This document shows, piece by piece, positions 54,418 through 63,591 of a stretch of DNA of 64,000 nucleotides. Every line of letters begins with the position of its first letter. Position 1 is the stretch's first letter. Position numbers and translations under genes: made by a program. The notes under the pieces were generated by a model that worked only from the letters and a program-made list of their open reading frames with translations, did no database searches and was not told the DNA's origin. This stretch comes from Nonomuraea jiangxiensis. Its GTDB lineage: Bacteria > Actinomycetota > Actinomycetes > Streptosporangiales > Streptosporangiaceae. Location: assembly GCF_900099965.1 (NCBI RefSeq), contig NZ_FNDJ01000005.1, positions 186,001-250,000 on the forward strand, in the 5' to 3' direction.

Positions 54418-56922
54418 TCAGACTGCGGCCTGCTCCACGATACGGGCCCAGTGCTCGATCAGGGCCTGGGCGGCGTCCATGTCGGCGGCCTCGGCCCACA
54501 GGTCGGTGACGGGCTCGGCCGCGGCGGGCAGCACCAGCACCCAGCTCCCGTCGTCGTGGGCCACCCGCACCCCGTCGGTGGTGTCGATGCGGCGGCCCGG
54601 CGGCTCGGACTCGGCCGCCTCGATGACCGAGCGCATGACGGCGCCCTTGGCCGCCCAGGGCGTGGGCACCGTACGCCGGAGCAGCTTCACCTCGGGGATC
54701 CTGGCGTCGATCTGGCTCAGCGACAGGCGGGTGCGGGCGACCAGCCCGAGCAGGCGCATGAACGTGGCCAGCCCGTCGATGGCGGGGCCGAACTCCGGGA
54801 CGACGAAGCCGCCCCGCCCGTCCGCCGCGAAGATCATGTCGGGGCCTGCGGCGGCCGAGGTGAGGGCGTCGAGCGAGGTGGAGGTCCACTCCACCTGCAC
54901 GCCGTGGAAGCGGCAGACCTGCTCGGCGACCCTGGTGGTGGTGACGGGGAGGGCCACCCGGCCGCGCTGGCGCTCGGCGGCGACCAGGTCGAGCACGACG
55001 AGCAGGGCGCGTTCCTCGCTGATGAGCTGGCCCTTCTCGTCCACGAGGGCGATGCGCTCGCCGACCGGGTCGAACCGCACGCCGAACGCCGCCCGCGACG
55101 AGCTGACCAGCTCCGACAGGCGTTGCAGGTCGCGGCGGCGCTCGGCCAGCGTCTCGGTGGGCGAGGTGTCGTCGAGGCGGGCGTTGACGGTCAGCACCTC
55201 GACGCCGACGCGGCCGAGCAGGGTGGGCAGGACCAGCGAGGAGGTGCCCCCGGCGCAGTCCACGACGACCTTCATGTCCCGGACGTCGCCCACACCGACG
55301 TGGCGCAGCAGTTCGTGGGTGTAGTCCTCGACGGCCCTGGCGGGGTAGGCCAGCTCGGCGATCTCGCCGGGGAAGGCACGGCGGAACTCCTGGCGGGAGA
55401 AGACCCGCTCCAGCTTGCGCTGGGCCGCCGGGGCCAGGTCGGCGCCGCGGCCGTCCATGATGATGATGTCCACGCTCTGCGGGTCGCCGGGCGTGGTGCG
55501 CAGCGCGATGCCGCCCGCGGCCGACTCCCTGGCGGTGTGGTAGCGGGCCACCGGCAGCGGGGCGGCCTCCAGGTCGAGCACGTTGATGGCGCCGGCCGTC
55601 AGGGCGCCGATGACGGCCCGCTTGAGCGCCCTGGCGGCCAGGGAGCAGTCGCGGGAGGTGACGACGTACTCGCCCTTCTTCAGGGTCGTGGCGTACGCGC
55701 TGGCCAGGCGGACGCACAGCTCGGCGGTGATCTCGACGTTGACCAGGCCGCTGATGCCCCGGGGGCCGAACAGGTTGCGCTGGCCGCGTGACTCCCAGAT
55801 CACGCTGGTGTTGACGACCGCGCCGGCCTCGATGGTCTTGAAGGGGTAGACCTTGACGCCGCTGGAGACGTACGCCTCGGCCTCGATGACGCATTCGTCG
55901 CCGATGACGGCGTTCTCCTCGACGCGGGCGCCTGCCATGATGTCGGTGCTCTTGCCGATGACGCAGCCGCGCAGGTGGGCGCCGGGCCCGAGGTAGACGT
56001 TGTCGTGCACGACGGCGCGGTGCAGGAAGGCGCCCTCGCGGACGACGGCGTTGTTGCCCAGTACGGTGTACTCGCGCAGCGCGGCGCCGGCCTCGACCTT
56101 GGCGTAGTCGCCGATCAGCAGCGGGCCCTTGAGCACGGCGTCGGGGTCCACCGAGGCCGAGTCGGCAACCCAGACGCCGGGTGAGACCTCGAAACCGCCG
56201 ATGTCCAGGGCGACCTTGCCGGACAGGGCGTCGGCCTGGGCCTTGAGGTAGCTCCCGTGGGTGCCGACGTCCTCCCAGTAGCCGTCGGCCACGTAGCCGT
56301 AGATGGCGGCGCCGCGGTCGAGCAGGGCGGGGAAGACGTCGGAGGACCAGTCCACGGGCTCGCCGCCGGCCACGGCGTCTAGGACCTCGGGCTCCATGAC
56401 GTAGATGCCGGTGTTGACGGTGTCGGAGAAGACCTGGCCCCAGGTGGGCTTCTCCAGGAAGCGCTGAACGCGGCGCTCCTCGTCGAGGATGATGATCCCG
56501 AACTCGAGCGGGTTCGGCACGCGTTTCAGGCCGATGGTGACAAGGGCCGAATTTTCGCGGTGAAAACGGATCATGTCGGATAAGTCGATATCCGTCAGGG
56601 CGTCGCCGGAGATCACCAGGAATCGATCGTCTCTTAGGCGGTCCGCCGCGTTCTTGACGCTGCCGGCGGTGCCGAGGGGGATGTCCTCCGTGGCGTACTG
56701 GAGGCTCATGCCGAGTTCGTCGCCGTCGCCGAAGTAGTTGCGCACGAGCGCGGCCAGGAACTGCAGTGTGACCACGGTCTCGGTGACGCCGTGCCGCTTG
56801 AGCAGGCGTAACACGTGTTCCATGATCGGGCGATTGACTACGGGGAGTAGTGGTTTGGGCTGGTTGGCGGTCATGGGACGCAGCCGAGTTCCCTCTCCGC
56901 CTGCCATGACGACCGCCTTCAC
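54418..56922 (-). CDS. Mannose-1-phosphate guanylyltransferase-like/mutase-like fusion
   Basis: An 834-residue protein. The first 240 residues are a nucleotidyltransferase ([42 protein letters not shown]). A left-handed beta-helix with hexapeptides covers 250-370. The rest resembles a phosphomannomutase, but the catalytic TASHNP loop reads [10 protein letters not shown] and the DxDxD metal loop reads [13 protein letters not shown], so the mutase half is probably inactive. It likely makes GDP-mannose or another NDP-sugar. The gene overlaps no neighbour but is 4 bp from the CDP-alcohol transferase. Confidence 0.9.
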   Translation of the reverse strand: MKAVVMAGGEGTRLRPMTANQPKPLLPVVNRPIMEHVLRLLKRHGVTETVVTLQFLAALVRNYFGDGDELGMSLQYATEDIPLGTAGSVKNAADRLRDDRFLVISGDALTDIDLSDMIRFHRENSALVTIGLKRVPNPLEFGIIILDEERRVQRFLEKPTWGQVFSDTVNTGIYVMEPEVLDAVAGGEPVDWSSDVFPALLDRGAAIYGYVADGYWEDVGTHGSYLKAQADALSGKVALDIGGFEVSPGVWVADSASVDPDAVLKGPLLIGDYAKVEAGAALREYTVLGNNAVVREGAFLHRAVVHDNVYLGPGAHLRGCVIGKSTDIMAGARVEENAVIGDECVIEAEAYVSSGVKVYPFKTIEAGAVVNTSVIWESRGQRNLFGPRGISGLVNVEITAELCVRLASAYATTLKKGEYVVTSRDCSLAARALKRAVIGALTAGAINVLDLEAAPLPVARYHTARESAAGGIALRTTPGDPQSVDIIIMDGRGADLAPAAQRKLERVFSRQEFRRAFPGEIAELAYPARAVEDYTHELLRHVGVGDVRDMKVVVDCAGGTSSLVLPTLLGRVGVEVLTVNARLDDTSPTETLAERRRDLQRLSELVSSSRAAFGVRFDPVGERIALVDEKGQLISEERALLVVLDLVAAERQRGRVALPVTTTRVAEQVCRFHGVQVEWTSTSLDALTSAAAGPDMIFAADGRGGFVVPEFGPAIDGLATFMRLLGLVARTRLSLSQIDARIPEVKLLRRTVPTPWAAKGAVMRSVIEAAESEPPGRRIDTTDGVRVAHDDGSWVLVLPAAAEPVTDLWAEAADMDAAQALIEHWARIVEQAAV

Positions 56923-56925
56923 GGA

Positions 56926-57507
56926 TCACTCCTTTTTGGCCGCGGCTACAAGTTGGCGCACCTGTACCACATACAGCACCCCGGCCCACCAGTACAGACC
57001 CGTGCCCCAGAGGGCAAAGGCCCACCCGACAATTCGTGCTATTTCGGCATACCACCCAGTGTGGGAGGCTAGGAAGAGGAGAGGGAAGGCGTACATGAGA
57101 TTAAACATGGCCGCCTTGCCCAGGAAATGAACCTGGAGTGCCTTGTATCCGTGTTTGCGGAGTACGGGGATGAAACTCGCCACGAAGAGTTCACGTCCGA
57201 CGATGACCGCGACCAGCCACCAGGGGATCACGTCGCGTAGCAGCAGCGCCAGGATCGTGGCGAACACGTAGAGCTTGTCGGCAGCGGGATCGATCAGCCG
57301 GCCGAGTCTGCTCGTCTGGTTGAACGCCCGAGCGATCTTCCCGTCCAGCCAGTCGGTGAAGCCGGCCACCGCCAGCACCCCGATGGCCCAGCCGTCCGCC
57401 TTGGGCCCGAGAACCAGCCAGAGGAACACGGGGACGCCGAGGAGGCGCAGGAAGCTCAGCAGGTTGGGAACCGTCCAGATCCGGTCCTCGGCGGAAGTAT
57501 CGCTCAC
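56926..57507 (-). CDS. CDP-alcohol phosphatidyltransferase (PgsA2-like)
   Basis: A 193-residue enzyme with five or six membrane helices. The family motif is complete: DWLDGKIARAFNQTSRLGR continues to LIDPAADK, giving DG(x)2AR(x)8G(x)3D(x)3D at about residues 47-72. It makes phosphatidylglycerol-phosphate or another phospholipid. GTG 57507 gives VSDTSAEDRIWTVPN, the usual start; longer frames run into GC-rich non-conserved DNA. Synteny with Rv1822 (pgsA2) supports this. It immediately precedes the nucleotidyltransferase gene (3 bp). Confidence 0.9.
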   Translation of the reverse strand: MSDTSAEDRIWTVPNLLSFLRLLGVPVFLWLVLGPKADGWAIGVLAVAGFTDWLDGKIARAFNQTSRLGRLIDPAADKLYVFATILALLLRDVIPWWLVAVIVGRELFVASFIPVLRKHGYKALQVHFLGKAAMFNLMYAFPLLFLASHTGWYAEIARIVGWAFALWGTGLYWWAGVLYVVQVRQLVAAAKKE

Positions 57508-57655
57508 GGAGCAGACCCTACTGCGTGGAACTCCGGCAGCAGCGGGCCCGCCGGAACTGTCCGTCCAGCCAGACCGTCCAGCCCTGCCGTCCCGCCCGGC
57601 GGGGGCGGGCACGCGATGCCCCTCCCCGGGGATCGCGGCGCCGCGTGGCGGCGGC

Positions 57656-58249
57656 TCAGCCGTCCCGGCCTACGGCCTCCAGGAACGCCTTGATGAGGGC
57701 CGGGTCCTTCACCCCGGGAGCGGTCTCCACGCCGCTGGAGACGTCGACCCCCCACGGCTCGGCGGCGGCCACGGCCTCGTTGACGTTGGCGGGGGTGAGG
57801 CCGCCCGCCAGCATCCAGCGGCCCGTCGGCCGGCCGCGCACGGCCGCCCAGTCCCACGGCAGGCCCGATCCCGCGTGCGGGGCGTCCACGAGGAGCAGGT
57901 CCTCGTCGTAGGCGCCGCAGCGCAGGTCGGCCTCGGCGTCGACGGCCCTGATCAGGGTCAGGCCGAGGTCCTTGAGCGCGGTGAAGTCGGCGTGCGGGTG
58001 CCTGCCGTGCAGTTGCACCGCCCGCACCCCGGAGGTCAGCGCCGCGGCCCGCACCGTGTCGGGGTCCTCACCGCGGAAGACGCCCACGGTGAGCACGTGG
58101 GCGGGGACCGCCGCGGCCAGCTCGGCCGCCCGCTCGGGCGTCACCCTGCGCGGGCTCCGGGTCATGACGAACCCGATGGCGTCGGCGCCCGCGGCGACGG
58201 CCGTGGCCACGTGCTCGGGCTCGCTCAACCCGCAGATCTTCACGTACAC
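57656..58249 (-). CDS. trpF: Phosphoribosylanthranilate isomerase
   Basis: A 197-residue TIM-barrel isomerase. VKICGLSEPEHVATAVAAGA carries the catalytic Cys (KICG), GFVMTRSPRRVTPERA, AVQLHGRHPH and the catalytic Asp in LLVDAPHAGSG; AGGLTPANVNEA and GVDVSSGVETAPGVKDP bind the phosphate. Most actinobacteria use the dual HisA/TrpF enzyme PriA, so a separate trpF is notable. No trp gene is beside it. Start is GTG 58249; GTG 58243 is possible. Confidence 0.92.
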   Translation of the reverse strand: MYVKICGLSEPEHVATAVAAGADAIGFVMTRSPRRVTPERAAELAAAVPAHVLTVGVFRGEDPDTVRAAALTSGVRAVQLHGRHPHADFTALKDLGLTLIRAVDAEADLRCGAYDEDLLLVDAPHAGSGLPWDWAAVRGRPTGRWMLAGGLTPANVNEAVAAAEPWGVDVSSGVETAPGVKDPALIKAFLEAVGRDG

Positions 58250-58309
58250 CCTTCAGACCTTAGCGGGCGGGGGCCGCTTTCCTCTCCCTCCGGGCGGGCA
58301 GGACCGCGT

Positions 58310-58993
58310 TCAGGGCCGGCCCCTGGGCGGGCGGACGGGGCGGAAGGCGGCGTCCACCAGGCCGGCGCGGTGCGCGACGACCGCGGCCTGGATGCGGTTG
58401 CGCAGGCCCAGCTTCTCCATGGCGGCGGCGATGTGCGTCTTGACCGTCGTGACGCCGACGTGCAGCTCCTCGGCGATCTCCGCGTTGGACAGGCCGGTGC
58501 CGACCAGGGCGATCACCTCCCGCTCGCGCTCGGTCAGCCCGGCGGGCCAGGCGGGCGCGGCGGCCTGCTCCTCGGCGGCCAGGAAGCGTTCCACGACCCG
58601 GCGCAGCACCGACGGCGCCAGGAGCTGCTCCCCCGCCGCGGCCCTGCGCACGGCCTCCACCATCCGCTCCGGCTCGTCGTCCTTGACCAGGAAGCCGACC
58701 GCCCCGGCACGCAGGGCGGCGTAGACGTTGGCGTCGTCGGCGAACGTGGTCAGCACCACGATCCTGGCGCCCGGCCGGGCCGCCAGCACCCGCCTGATCG
58801 CCTCCAGGCCGTCGACGACGGGCATGCGCAGGTCCATGAGGATCACGTCCGGCAGGTGGTGCGCGGCCAGGCGCACCGCCCCGGCGCCGTCCTCGGCCTC
58901 GGCCACGACCTCCATGTCCCCCGCGGCCTGCAGCAGCATCCGCACGCCCGCGCGCACCAGGGCCTGGTCGTCGGCCACCAGCACGCGGATCAT
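58310..58993 (-). CDS. NarL/LuxR family response regulator
   Basis: A 227-residue regulator. The receiver domain starts MIRVLVADDQALVRAGVRML, with the phospho-acceptor Asp in VILMDLRMPVVDG, Thr/Lys in VVLTTFADD and GFLVKDDEPE. The C-terminal LuxR domain is LTEREREVIALVGTGLSNAE and VTTVKTHIAAAMEKLGLRNR. ATG 58993 overlaps the sensor-kinase stop (ATGA), so the pair is coupled. Target genes are unknown. Confidence 0.95.
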   Translation of the reverse strand: MIRVLVADDQALVRAGVRMLLQAAGDMEVVAEAEDGAGAVRLAAHHLPDVILMDLRMPVVDGLEAIRRVLAARPGARIVVLTTFADDANVYAALRAGAVGFLVKDDEPERMVEAVRRAAAGEQLLAPSVLRRVVERFLAAEEQAAAPAWPAGLTEREREVIALVGTGLSNAEIAEELHVGVTTVKTHIAAAMEKLGLRNRIQAAVVAHRAGLVDAAFRPVRPPRGRP

Positions 58994-60654
58994 GACGCGC
59001 TCTCCGTGGTCAGGCCCGTGGTGAGGCCCGTCGTCAGCCCCGTGGTCAGGCCCGTGCTCAGGTCCGTCCCCTGGCTCCCCGGCAGGGTCGCGGTCAGCCG
59101 CCAGCCGCCCTCGCCGTCGGGGCCGGCGGTGAGGGTGCCGCCGAGGGCGCGGACCCGCTCCCGCATGCCGGCCAGGCCGTTGCCGGAGGAGGGCAGGCGT
59201 TCGATGACGGTGGGCGGGCGGCCGTTGCGGATCTCCACCGACAGCCCGTCGCCGCCGCCGGTGACGTCGACCCGGACCTCGGTGCCGGGACCGGCGTGTT
59301 TGAGCACGTTCGTGAGCCCTTCCTGGACGATGCGGGCGGCCGAGGCCCGGGCGATCAGCGGAGCCTCGTCGGTGGCGGGGTCGAGGGCGAGCTCCACCGC
59401 GAGGCCGGCGGCGGTCATGCGCTCGGCGGCCTCGCGTACGACGTCGGCGGGGTCGGCCAGCAGGCCGGGCCGGTGTTCGGGGTCGCGTACCAGGTCGAGC
59501 AGGCCGCGCAGGTCCTGCAGCACCTGGTGGCCGGTGTGGCGGATGTCGTCGAGCGCCTCGGCCACGGGCCCGTCGGGGGCGGCGTAGCGGGCGGCGCCGG
59601 CCCGCAGCACCATGGCGCCGACGTGGTGGGCCACGATGTCGTGCACGTCGCGGGCGATGCTCTCCCGCTCGGCGAGCTGGTCGGCCCGTACCTGGGCGAC
59701 CGCCGCCCTTGCGGACTCCTCGGCGCGGGCCCGCTCGGCGGCCGCGGCGGCCTGCCGCATGCCGAGGTAGCGGCCGATCGCGATGGGCGTGGCCACCAGC
59801 GTCATCAGCACCCCCACCCGGAACGGGGTGACGCCGGTAACCGGCCCGACCACGGCGATCGAGGTCAGCAGGCAGCCGGCGAGGTAGGCGGCCACCGTCC
59901 AGAGCCAGAAGTGCACCCGCATGGCGAACACGCCGATCGCGATGAGCGTCAGGATCAGGCAGGTGTTGACGACCACGGGCAGATAGGTGTCGGCGGCGAG
60001 CAGCAGCACGCCCTGCAGCAGGAACACCAGCCCGGGCAGCCGCCTGGCCACGCCCAGCGACAGGCCGCCGACCACGGCCAGCAGCCCGATCAGCCAGACG
60101 GGCTGGGAGCCGGCGTGCCAGAAGGTCCAGGTGCTGAGCACGGTGATCGCCACGCCGCCGGCCGCGAGCAGCGCGTCCGGGGTCGGGTCGCGCTCGTCCA
60201 GCCGCTCCGCCGAACTGCGCAGGTACGCGCCGATCACGGCGGGGAAGACCGGCAGCAGGACGGAGTACACCCAGGAGTTCCTGGTGAGCGCGATGCCGGG
60301 GTCGGCCAGGTTGACCGCGGTGGCGGCGATGGTGACGACTACGGCGGCGGCGCTGGCCCGCAGACTCGAGCGGTAGCCGGTCACGGCGAGCGCCACGCAG
60401 ACGAGGATCTGCGCCGTGTTGGAGGTGGACGACCCGAGTTGGTCGGTGAGGACCAGGAAGGCGGCCAGGTAGAGGGTGACGGGCACCGGCCGGCGCCGTA
60501 CGAAGCCCATGGGCAGGCCCACGAGCAGCGCCAGCGGGATGTTCATCGCGGCGGGCAGGTATTCGGTGTCGCCCGCGTGCGCCGTCGTCAGCAGGTCCAT
60601 GCCCACGCCCGAGACCGCGAACAGGACATCCAGCGGGATACCGCGCCAACGCAT
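58990..60654 (-). CDS. Sensor histidine kinase (HisKA_3)
   Basis: A 554-residue kinase with two membrane blocks of about ten helices and no large sensor domain. The phosphorylated His is in ESIARDVHDIVAHHVGAMVL; the ATPase domain has EGLTNVLKHAGPGTEVRVDV and SSGNGLAGMRERVRALGGTL. The last 20 residues are a TTGL repeat (TGLTTGLTTGLTTGLTTE), encoded by five 12-bp units. Signal is unknown. It is upstream of, and coupled with, the response regulator. Confidence 0.94.
   Translation of the reverse strand: MRWRGIPLDVLFAVSGVGMDLLTTAHAGDTEYLPAAMNIPLALLVGLPMGFVRRRPVPVTLYLAAFLVLTDQLGSSTSNTAQILVCVALAVTGYRSSLRASAAAVVVTIAATAVNLADPGIALTRNSWVYSVLLPVFPAVIGAYLRSSAERLDERDPTPDALLAAGGVAITVLSTWTFWHAGSQPVWLIGLLAVVGGLSLGVARRLPGLVFLLQGVLLLAADTYLPVVVNTCLILTLIAIGVFAMRVHFWLWTVAAYLAGCLLTSIAVVGPVTGVTPFRVGVLMTLVATPIAIGRYLGMRQAAAAAERARAEESARAAVAQVRADQLAERESIARDVHDIVAHHVGAMVLRAGAARYAAPDGPVAEALDDIRHTGHQVLQDLRGLLDLVRDPEHRPGLLADPADVVREAAERMTAAGLAVELALDPATDEAPLIARASAARIVQEGLTNVLKHAGPGTEVRVDVTGGGDGLSVEIRNGRPPTVIERLPSSGNGLAGMRERVRALGGTLTAGPDGEGGWRLTATLPGSQGTDLSTGLTTGLTTGLTTGLTTESAS
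59006..59065 (-). repeat. Five 12-bp repeats at the kinase C-terminus
   Basis: Units GTGGTCAGGCCC, with variants in units 2, 3 and 5, lie at 59006-59065, in phase with the frame, encoding the TTGL tail of the kinase. They are 12 bp before the regulator start. Confidence 0.85.
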
Positions 60655-60778
60655 GTATCCACGGTATCCGGGCGTGACAACCTGATCCTCCGCACGGAGG
60701 ACACCGCCTCCTCCAAGTGGCCGGAGATCCGGCTGATTGGCGGAGCGAGTTGGACTTATAGCCCCCTATGTTTGTTCC

Positions 60779-61369
60779 ATGCCGAACGACACCGGTTTGC
60801 TTCTTGGTCAGTTCCTGCGTGCCCCCGCCACGATCGGCGCGGTCGCCCCGAGCTCGCGCCGGCTCGCCTCGGCCGTCTGCGCGCCGATCCCCGAGCGGGG
60901 CGAGCCCACCGTGGTCGAGCTGGGCCCCGGCACCGGGGTCTTCACGGCGGAGATCCAGCAGCGGCTGGCCGGGCGGGGCCATCACCTGGCCGTGGAGCTC
61001 AACGAGCCGATGGCGACGCTGCTGGCCGGGCGCTTCCCCGACGTGGACGTGGTGAACGACGACGCCAAGCGGCTCGGCGAGCTGCTCGGCCAGCGCGGGC
61101 TCCCGCACGCGGACGTGGTGGTGAGCGGGCTGCCGTGGGCGGCCTTCGCCCCGCAGGCCCAGCGTGACCTGCTGGCGGCGGTGACGGCGGCGATGAGCCA
61201 CGGGGCGGCGTTCACGACGTTCTCGTACGTGCACGCCATCCCGCTCAACTCGGCCCGGCGGTTCCGTTCGATGCTGGCCGAGCGGTTCGAGGAAGTGATC
61301 GCGGGGCGTACGGTGTGGCGCAACACGCCCCCGGCCTTCGTCTTCCACGCACGCCGGCCTCGACCCTGA
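60779..61369 (+). CDS. Class I SAM-dependent methyltransferase (PmtA/KsgA-like)
   Basis: A 196-residue methyltransferase. QFLRAPATIGAVAPSSRRLA at the start is characteristic of bacterial phospholipid N-methyltransferase-like proteins; VVELGPGTGVFTAEIQQRLA is motif I, AVELNEPMATLLAGRFP motif II, and VVVSGLPWAAF the post-motif. It might methylate a lipid head group or RNA. There is no ribosome-binding site, and TATGTT at 60767-60772 ends six bases before the ATG, so the mRNA may be leaderless. Confidence 0.88.
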   Translation: MPNDTGLLLGQFLRAPATIGAVAPSSRRLASAVCAPIPERGEPTVVELGPGTGVFTAEIQQRLAGRGHHLAVELNEPMATLLAGRFPDVDVVNDDAKRLGELLGQRGLPHADVVVSGLPWAAFAPQAQRDLLAAVTAAMSHGAAFTTFSYVHAIPLNSARRFRSMLAERFEEVIAGRTVWRNTPPAFVFHARRPRP

Positions 61370-61395
61370 TCAGAACGCGATTCTACGATGGCCTG

Positions 61396-62577
61396 ATGGA
61401 CTTCTCCCTTCCCGAGAGTGCCCTGGCCGTCCAGCGCGGCATCGCCGACATCTGCTCCCGCTACGACCTTGACTACTGGCAACGGTGCGAGGCCGACAAG
61501 CGCTGGCCGGAGGAGGTCTGGGAGGAGCTGGCCAAGGGCGGCTGGCTCGGCCTGGCGGTGCCCGAGGAATACGGCGGAGGCGGTCAGGGACTGCTGGAGC
61601 TGGCGGTCGCGACCGAGACCCTGGCGGCCTCGGGCGCGGCCGGCGGCTCGGCGTTCACGTACGTGCTGACGCCCGGCTTCGGCGCCCTCACCCTGGCCCG
61701 CCACGGCACCGCCGAGCAGCGCGCCGCGCTGCTGCCCCGGCTGGCCGCCGGCGAGCTGGAGACCTGCTTCGCGCTGACCGAGCCGGACGCCGGGTCCAAC
61801 TCGCTGGCGATCACCACGTCGGCCCGGCGCGACGGGGACGACTACGTGATCAGGGGACAGAAGATCTGGATCACCGGCGTGCAGCGGGCCACCTGGATGC
61901 TGCTGGTGACCAGGACCGTGCCGGCCGCCGAGGCGCGCCCGCGCACGCACGGGCTGACCGTGTTCCTGGTGAACGTGCCGGAAGCGGTAGCCGCCGGCAC
62001 CCTGTCCTACCGGCCGATCCCCAAGCTGGGCGCGAACACCACGCCGTCCAACATGGTCTTCCTCGACGACGTACGGGTGCCCGCCTCGGACGTCGTCGGC
62101 GAGGTGGACGGCGGCTCGGCCGTGTTGTGGGACATCCTCAACCCCGAGCGGATCCTGCTGGCCGCCTCCGCGCTGGGCGGGGCCGAGGTGGCGCTCCGGG
62201 TGGCCGTCGAGTACGCCACGTCACGCGAGGTGTTCGGCCGCCCGATCGGCGCCAACCAGGCCATCGCCTTCCCCCTGGCGCAGGTCAAGGCCAAGATCGA
62301 GCTGGCCCGCCTGATGCTGCACAAGGCCGCCTGGTGTTTCGACCAGCGCCTGCCGTGCGGCACCGAGGCCAACATCGCCAAGCTGACCGCCTCGCAGGCC
62401 GCCTGGGAAGCGGCCGACGCCGCGTTCCAGACGCACGGCGGGATGGCGTACTCGCTCGAATATCCGGTGGCCAGGCTGCTGGCCGACGCCAGGATCGGGA
62501 AGGTCGCACCTGTGACCGAGGAGCTTCTGCTCAACTACCTCGCGACGCAGGTGCTGGGGCTGCCACGCAGCTTCTGA
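61396..62577 (+). CDS. Acyl-CoA dehydrogenase
   Basis: A 393-residue flavoenzyme. [40 protein letters not shown] and [19 protein letters not shown] are FAD- and substrate-binding blocks; [20 protein letters not shown] and [20 protein letters not shown] end the protein. ATG 61396 puts [12 protein letters not shown] at the start of the first helix. It probably oxidises an acyl- or aryl-CoA; the neighbouring enoyl-CoA hydratase, convergent, fits beta-oxidation-type degradation. The catalytic base cannot be placed with certainty. Confidence 0.92.
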   Translation: MDFSLPESALAVQRGIADICSRYDLDYWQRCEADKRWPEEVWEELAKGGWLGLAVPEEYGGGGQGLLELAVATETLAASGAAGGSAFTYVLTPGFGALTLARHGTAEQRAALLPRLAAGELETCFALTEPDAGSNSLAITTSARRDGDDYVIRGQKIWITGVQRATWMLLVTRTVPAAEARPRTHGLTVFLVNVPEAVAAGTLSYRPIPKLGANTTPSNMVFLDDVRVPASDVVGEVDGGSAVLWDILNPERILLAASALGGAEVALRVAVEYATSREVFGRPIGANQAIAFPLAQVKAKIELARLMLHKAAWCFDQRLPCGTEANIAKLTASQAAWEAADAAFQTHGGMAYSLEYPVARLLADARIGKVAPVTEELLLNYLATQVLGLPRSF

Positions 62578-62805
62578 CCGCGCCGGGGGGAACCTCGTGA
62601 ATCCCCTCCTCCGCTGCCGGGTGAACCGGCCGACGAGCGCGCCAGCGGAGCCTCTGCTTCGTCCCCCGGAGCAGCGTTCTCGGCCTCGGCGGACTAGCCC
62701 TCGATGGCGCGGCCCCGAGGCCGGCCACTGCGATCTGTGCCTCTGCACGCCGCCTACCCAAGGTGGGGCGAAGCACACCCGCCGGCCCGCTCGACCGTGC
62801 GGGGC

Positions 62806-63591
62806 TCAGGACCCGCCGAACGACGGCGGGCGCTTCTCCCGCAGGGCGCGTACGCCCTCGGCCACGTCGGGGCCGGTGAAACCGAGGAACTCCATGGCCA
62901 GCGAGGCGTCGAAGGTGGGCCCGGCAAGGCGCAGCCAGTTGTTGAGCGAGTATTTGGTGAGCCTGATCGCCTCCTGGGCGCCCGCGGCGAGCCGGACGGC
63001 GATCTCCATGGCCCTGTCGTGCACCTCGTCGTCGTCCACGCACAGGCTGACCAGGCCCATCCGCTCGGCCTGCTCGCCGGTGACGGGCTCGCACAGCAGC
63101 AGGTGGTATTTGGCCTTGGCCATGCCGCACAGCAGCGGCCAGACGATCGCGGCGTGGTCGCCGGCCGCGACGCCGAGCCTGGTGTGGCCGTCGATGATCC
63201 GCGCGGTGCGCCCGGCGACGGAGATGTCGGCCAGCAGCGCCACGGCGAGCCCGGCGCCGACGGCGGGGCCCTGGATGGCCGAGACGATGGGCTTGGAGCA
63301 GTTGAGTACGTTGTAGACGATGTCGCGGGCCTCGGCGAACACGCGCAGCCTGGTGGCGTGGTCGCGGGTCATCTCCTCGATCATCGCCAGGTCGCCGCCG
63401 GCCGAGAACGCCCGGCCCTCGCCCCGCACGAGGACGGCCCTGACGGAGTCGTCGCGGTCGGCGTCCCGCCAGATCTCGCCCAGCTCGCGGTGGGCCGTGG
63501 TGTCCACGGCGTTGAGCCGGGCCGGCTCGCTGATCGTGACCCGCAGCACCCCCTCCGCCGGGGTGTCGAGCTTGAGCTTGTCGTAGGTCAC
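62806..63591 (-). CDS. Enoyl-CoA hydratase/isomerase family protein
   Basis: A 261-residue crotonase. [18 protein letters not shown] and [18 protein letters not shown] are the CoA-binding and oxyanion blocks, [20 protein letters not shown] holds the second oxyanion site and [20 protein letters not shown] the region of the general base, with Asp-His where Glu is usual. So hydratase activity is uncertain. GTG 63591 overlaps the stop of the upstream hydrolase (GTGA). The 228-bp convergent gap to the acyl-CoA dehydrogenase holds an 8-bp inverted repeat CTCCGCTG/CAGCGGAG and no gene. Confidence 0.92.
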   Translation of the reverse strand: MTYDKLKLDTPAEGVLRVTISEPARLNAVDTTAHRELGEIWRDADRDDSVRAVLVRGEGRAFSAGGDLAMIEEMTRDHATRLRVFAEARDIVYNVLNCSKPIVSAIQGPAVGAGLAVALLADISVAGRTARIIDGHTRLGVAAGDHAAIVWPLLCGMAKAKYHLLLCEPVTGEQAERMGLVSLCVDDDEVHDRAMEIAVRLAAGAQEAIRLTKYSLNNWLRLAGPTFDASLAMEFLGFTGPDVAEGVRALREKRPPSFGGS

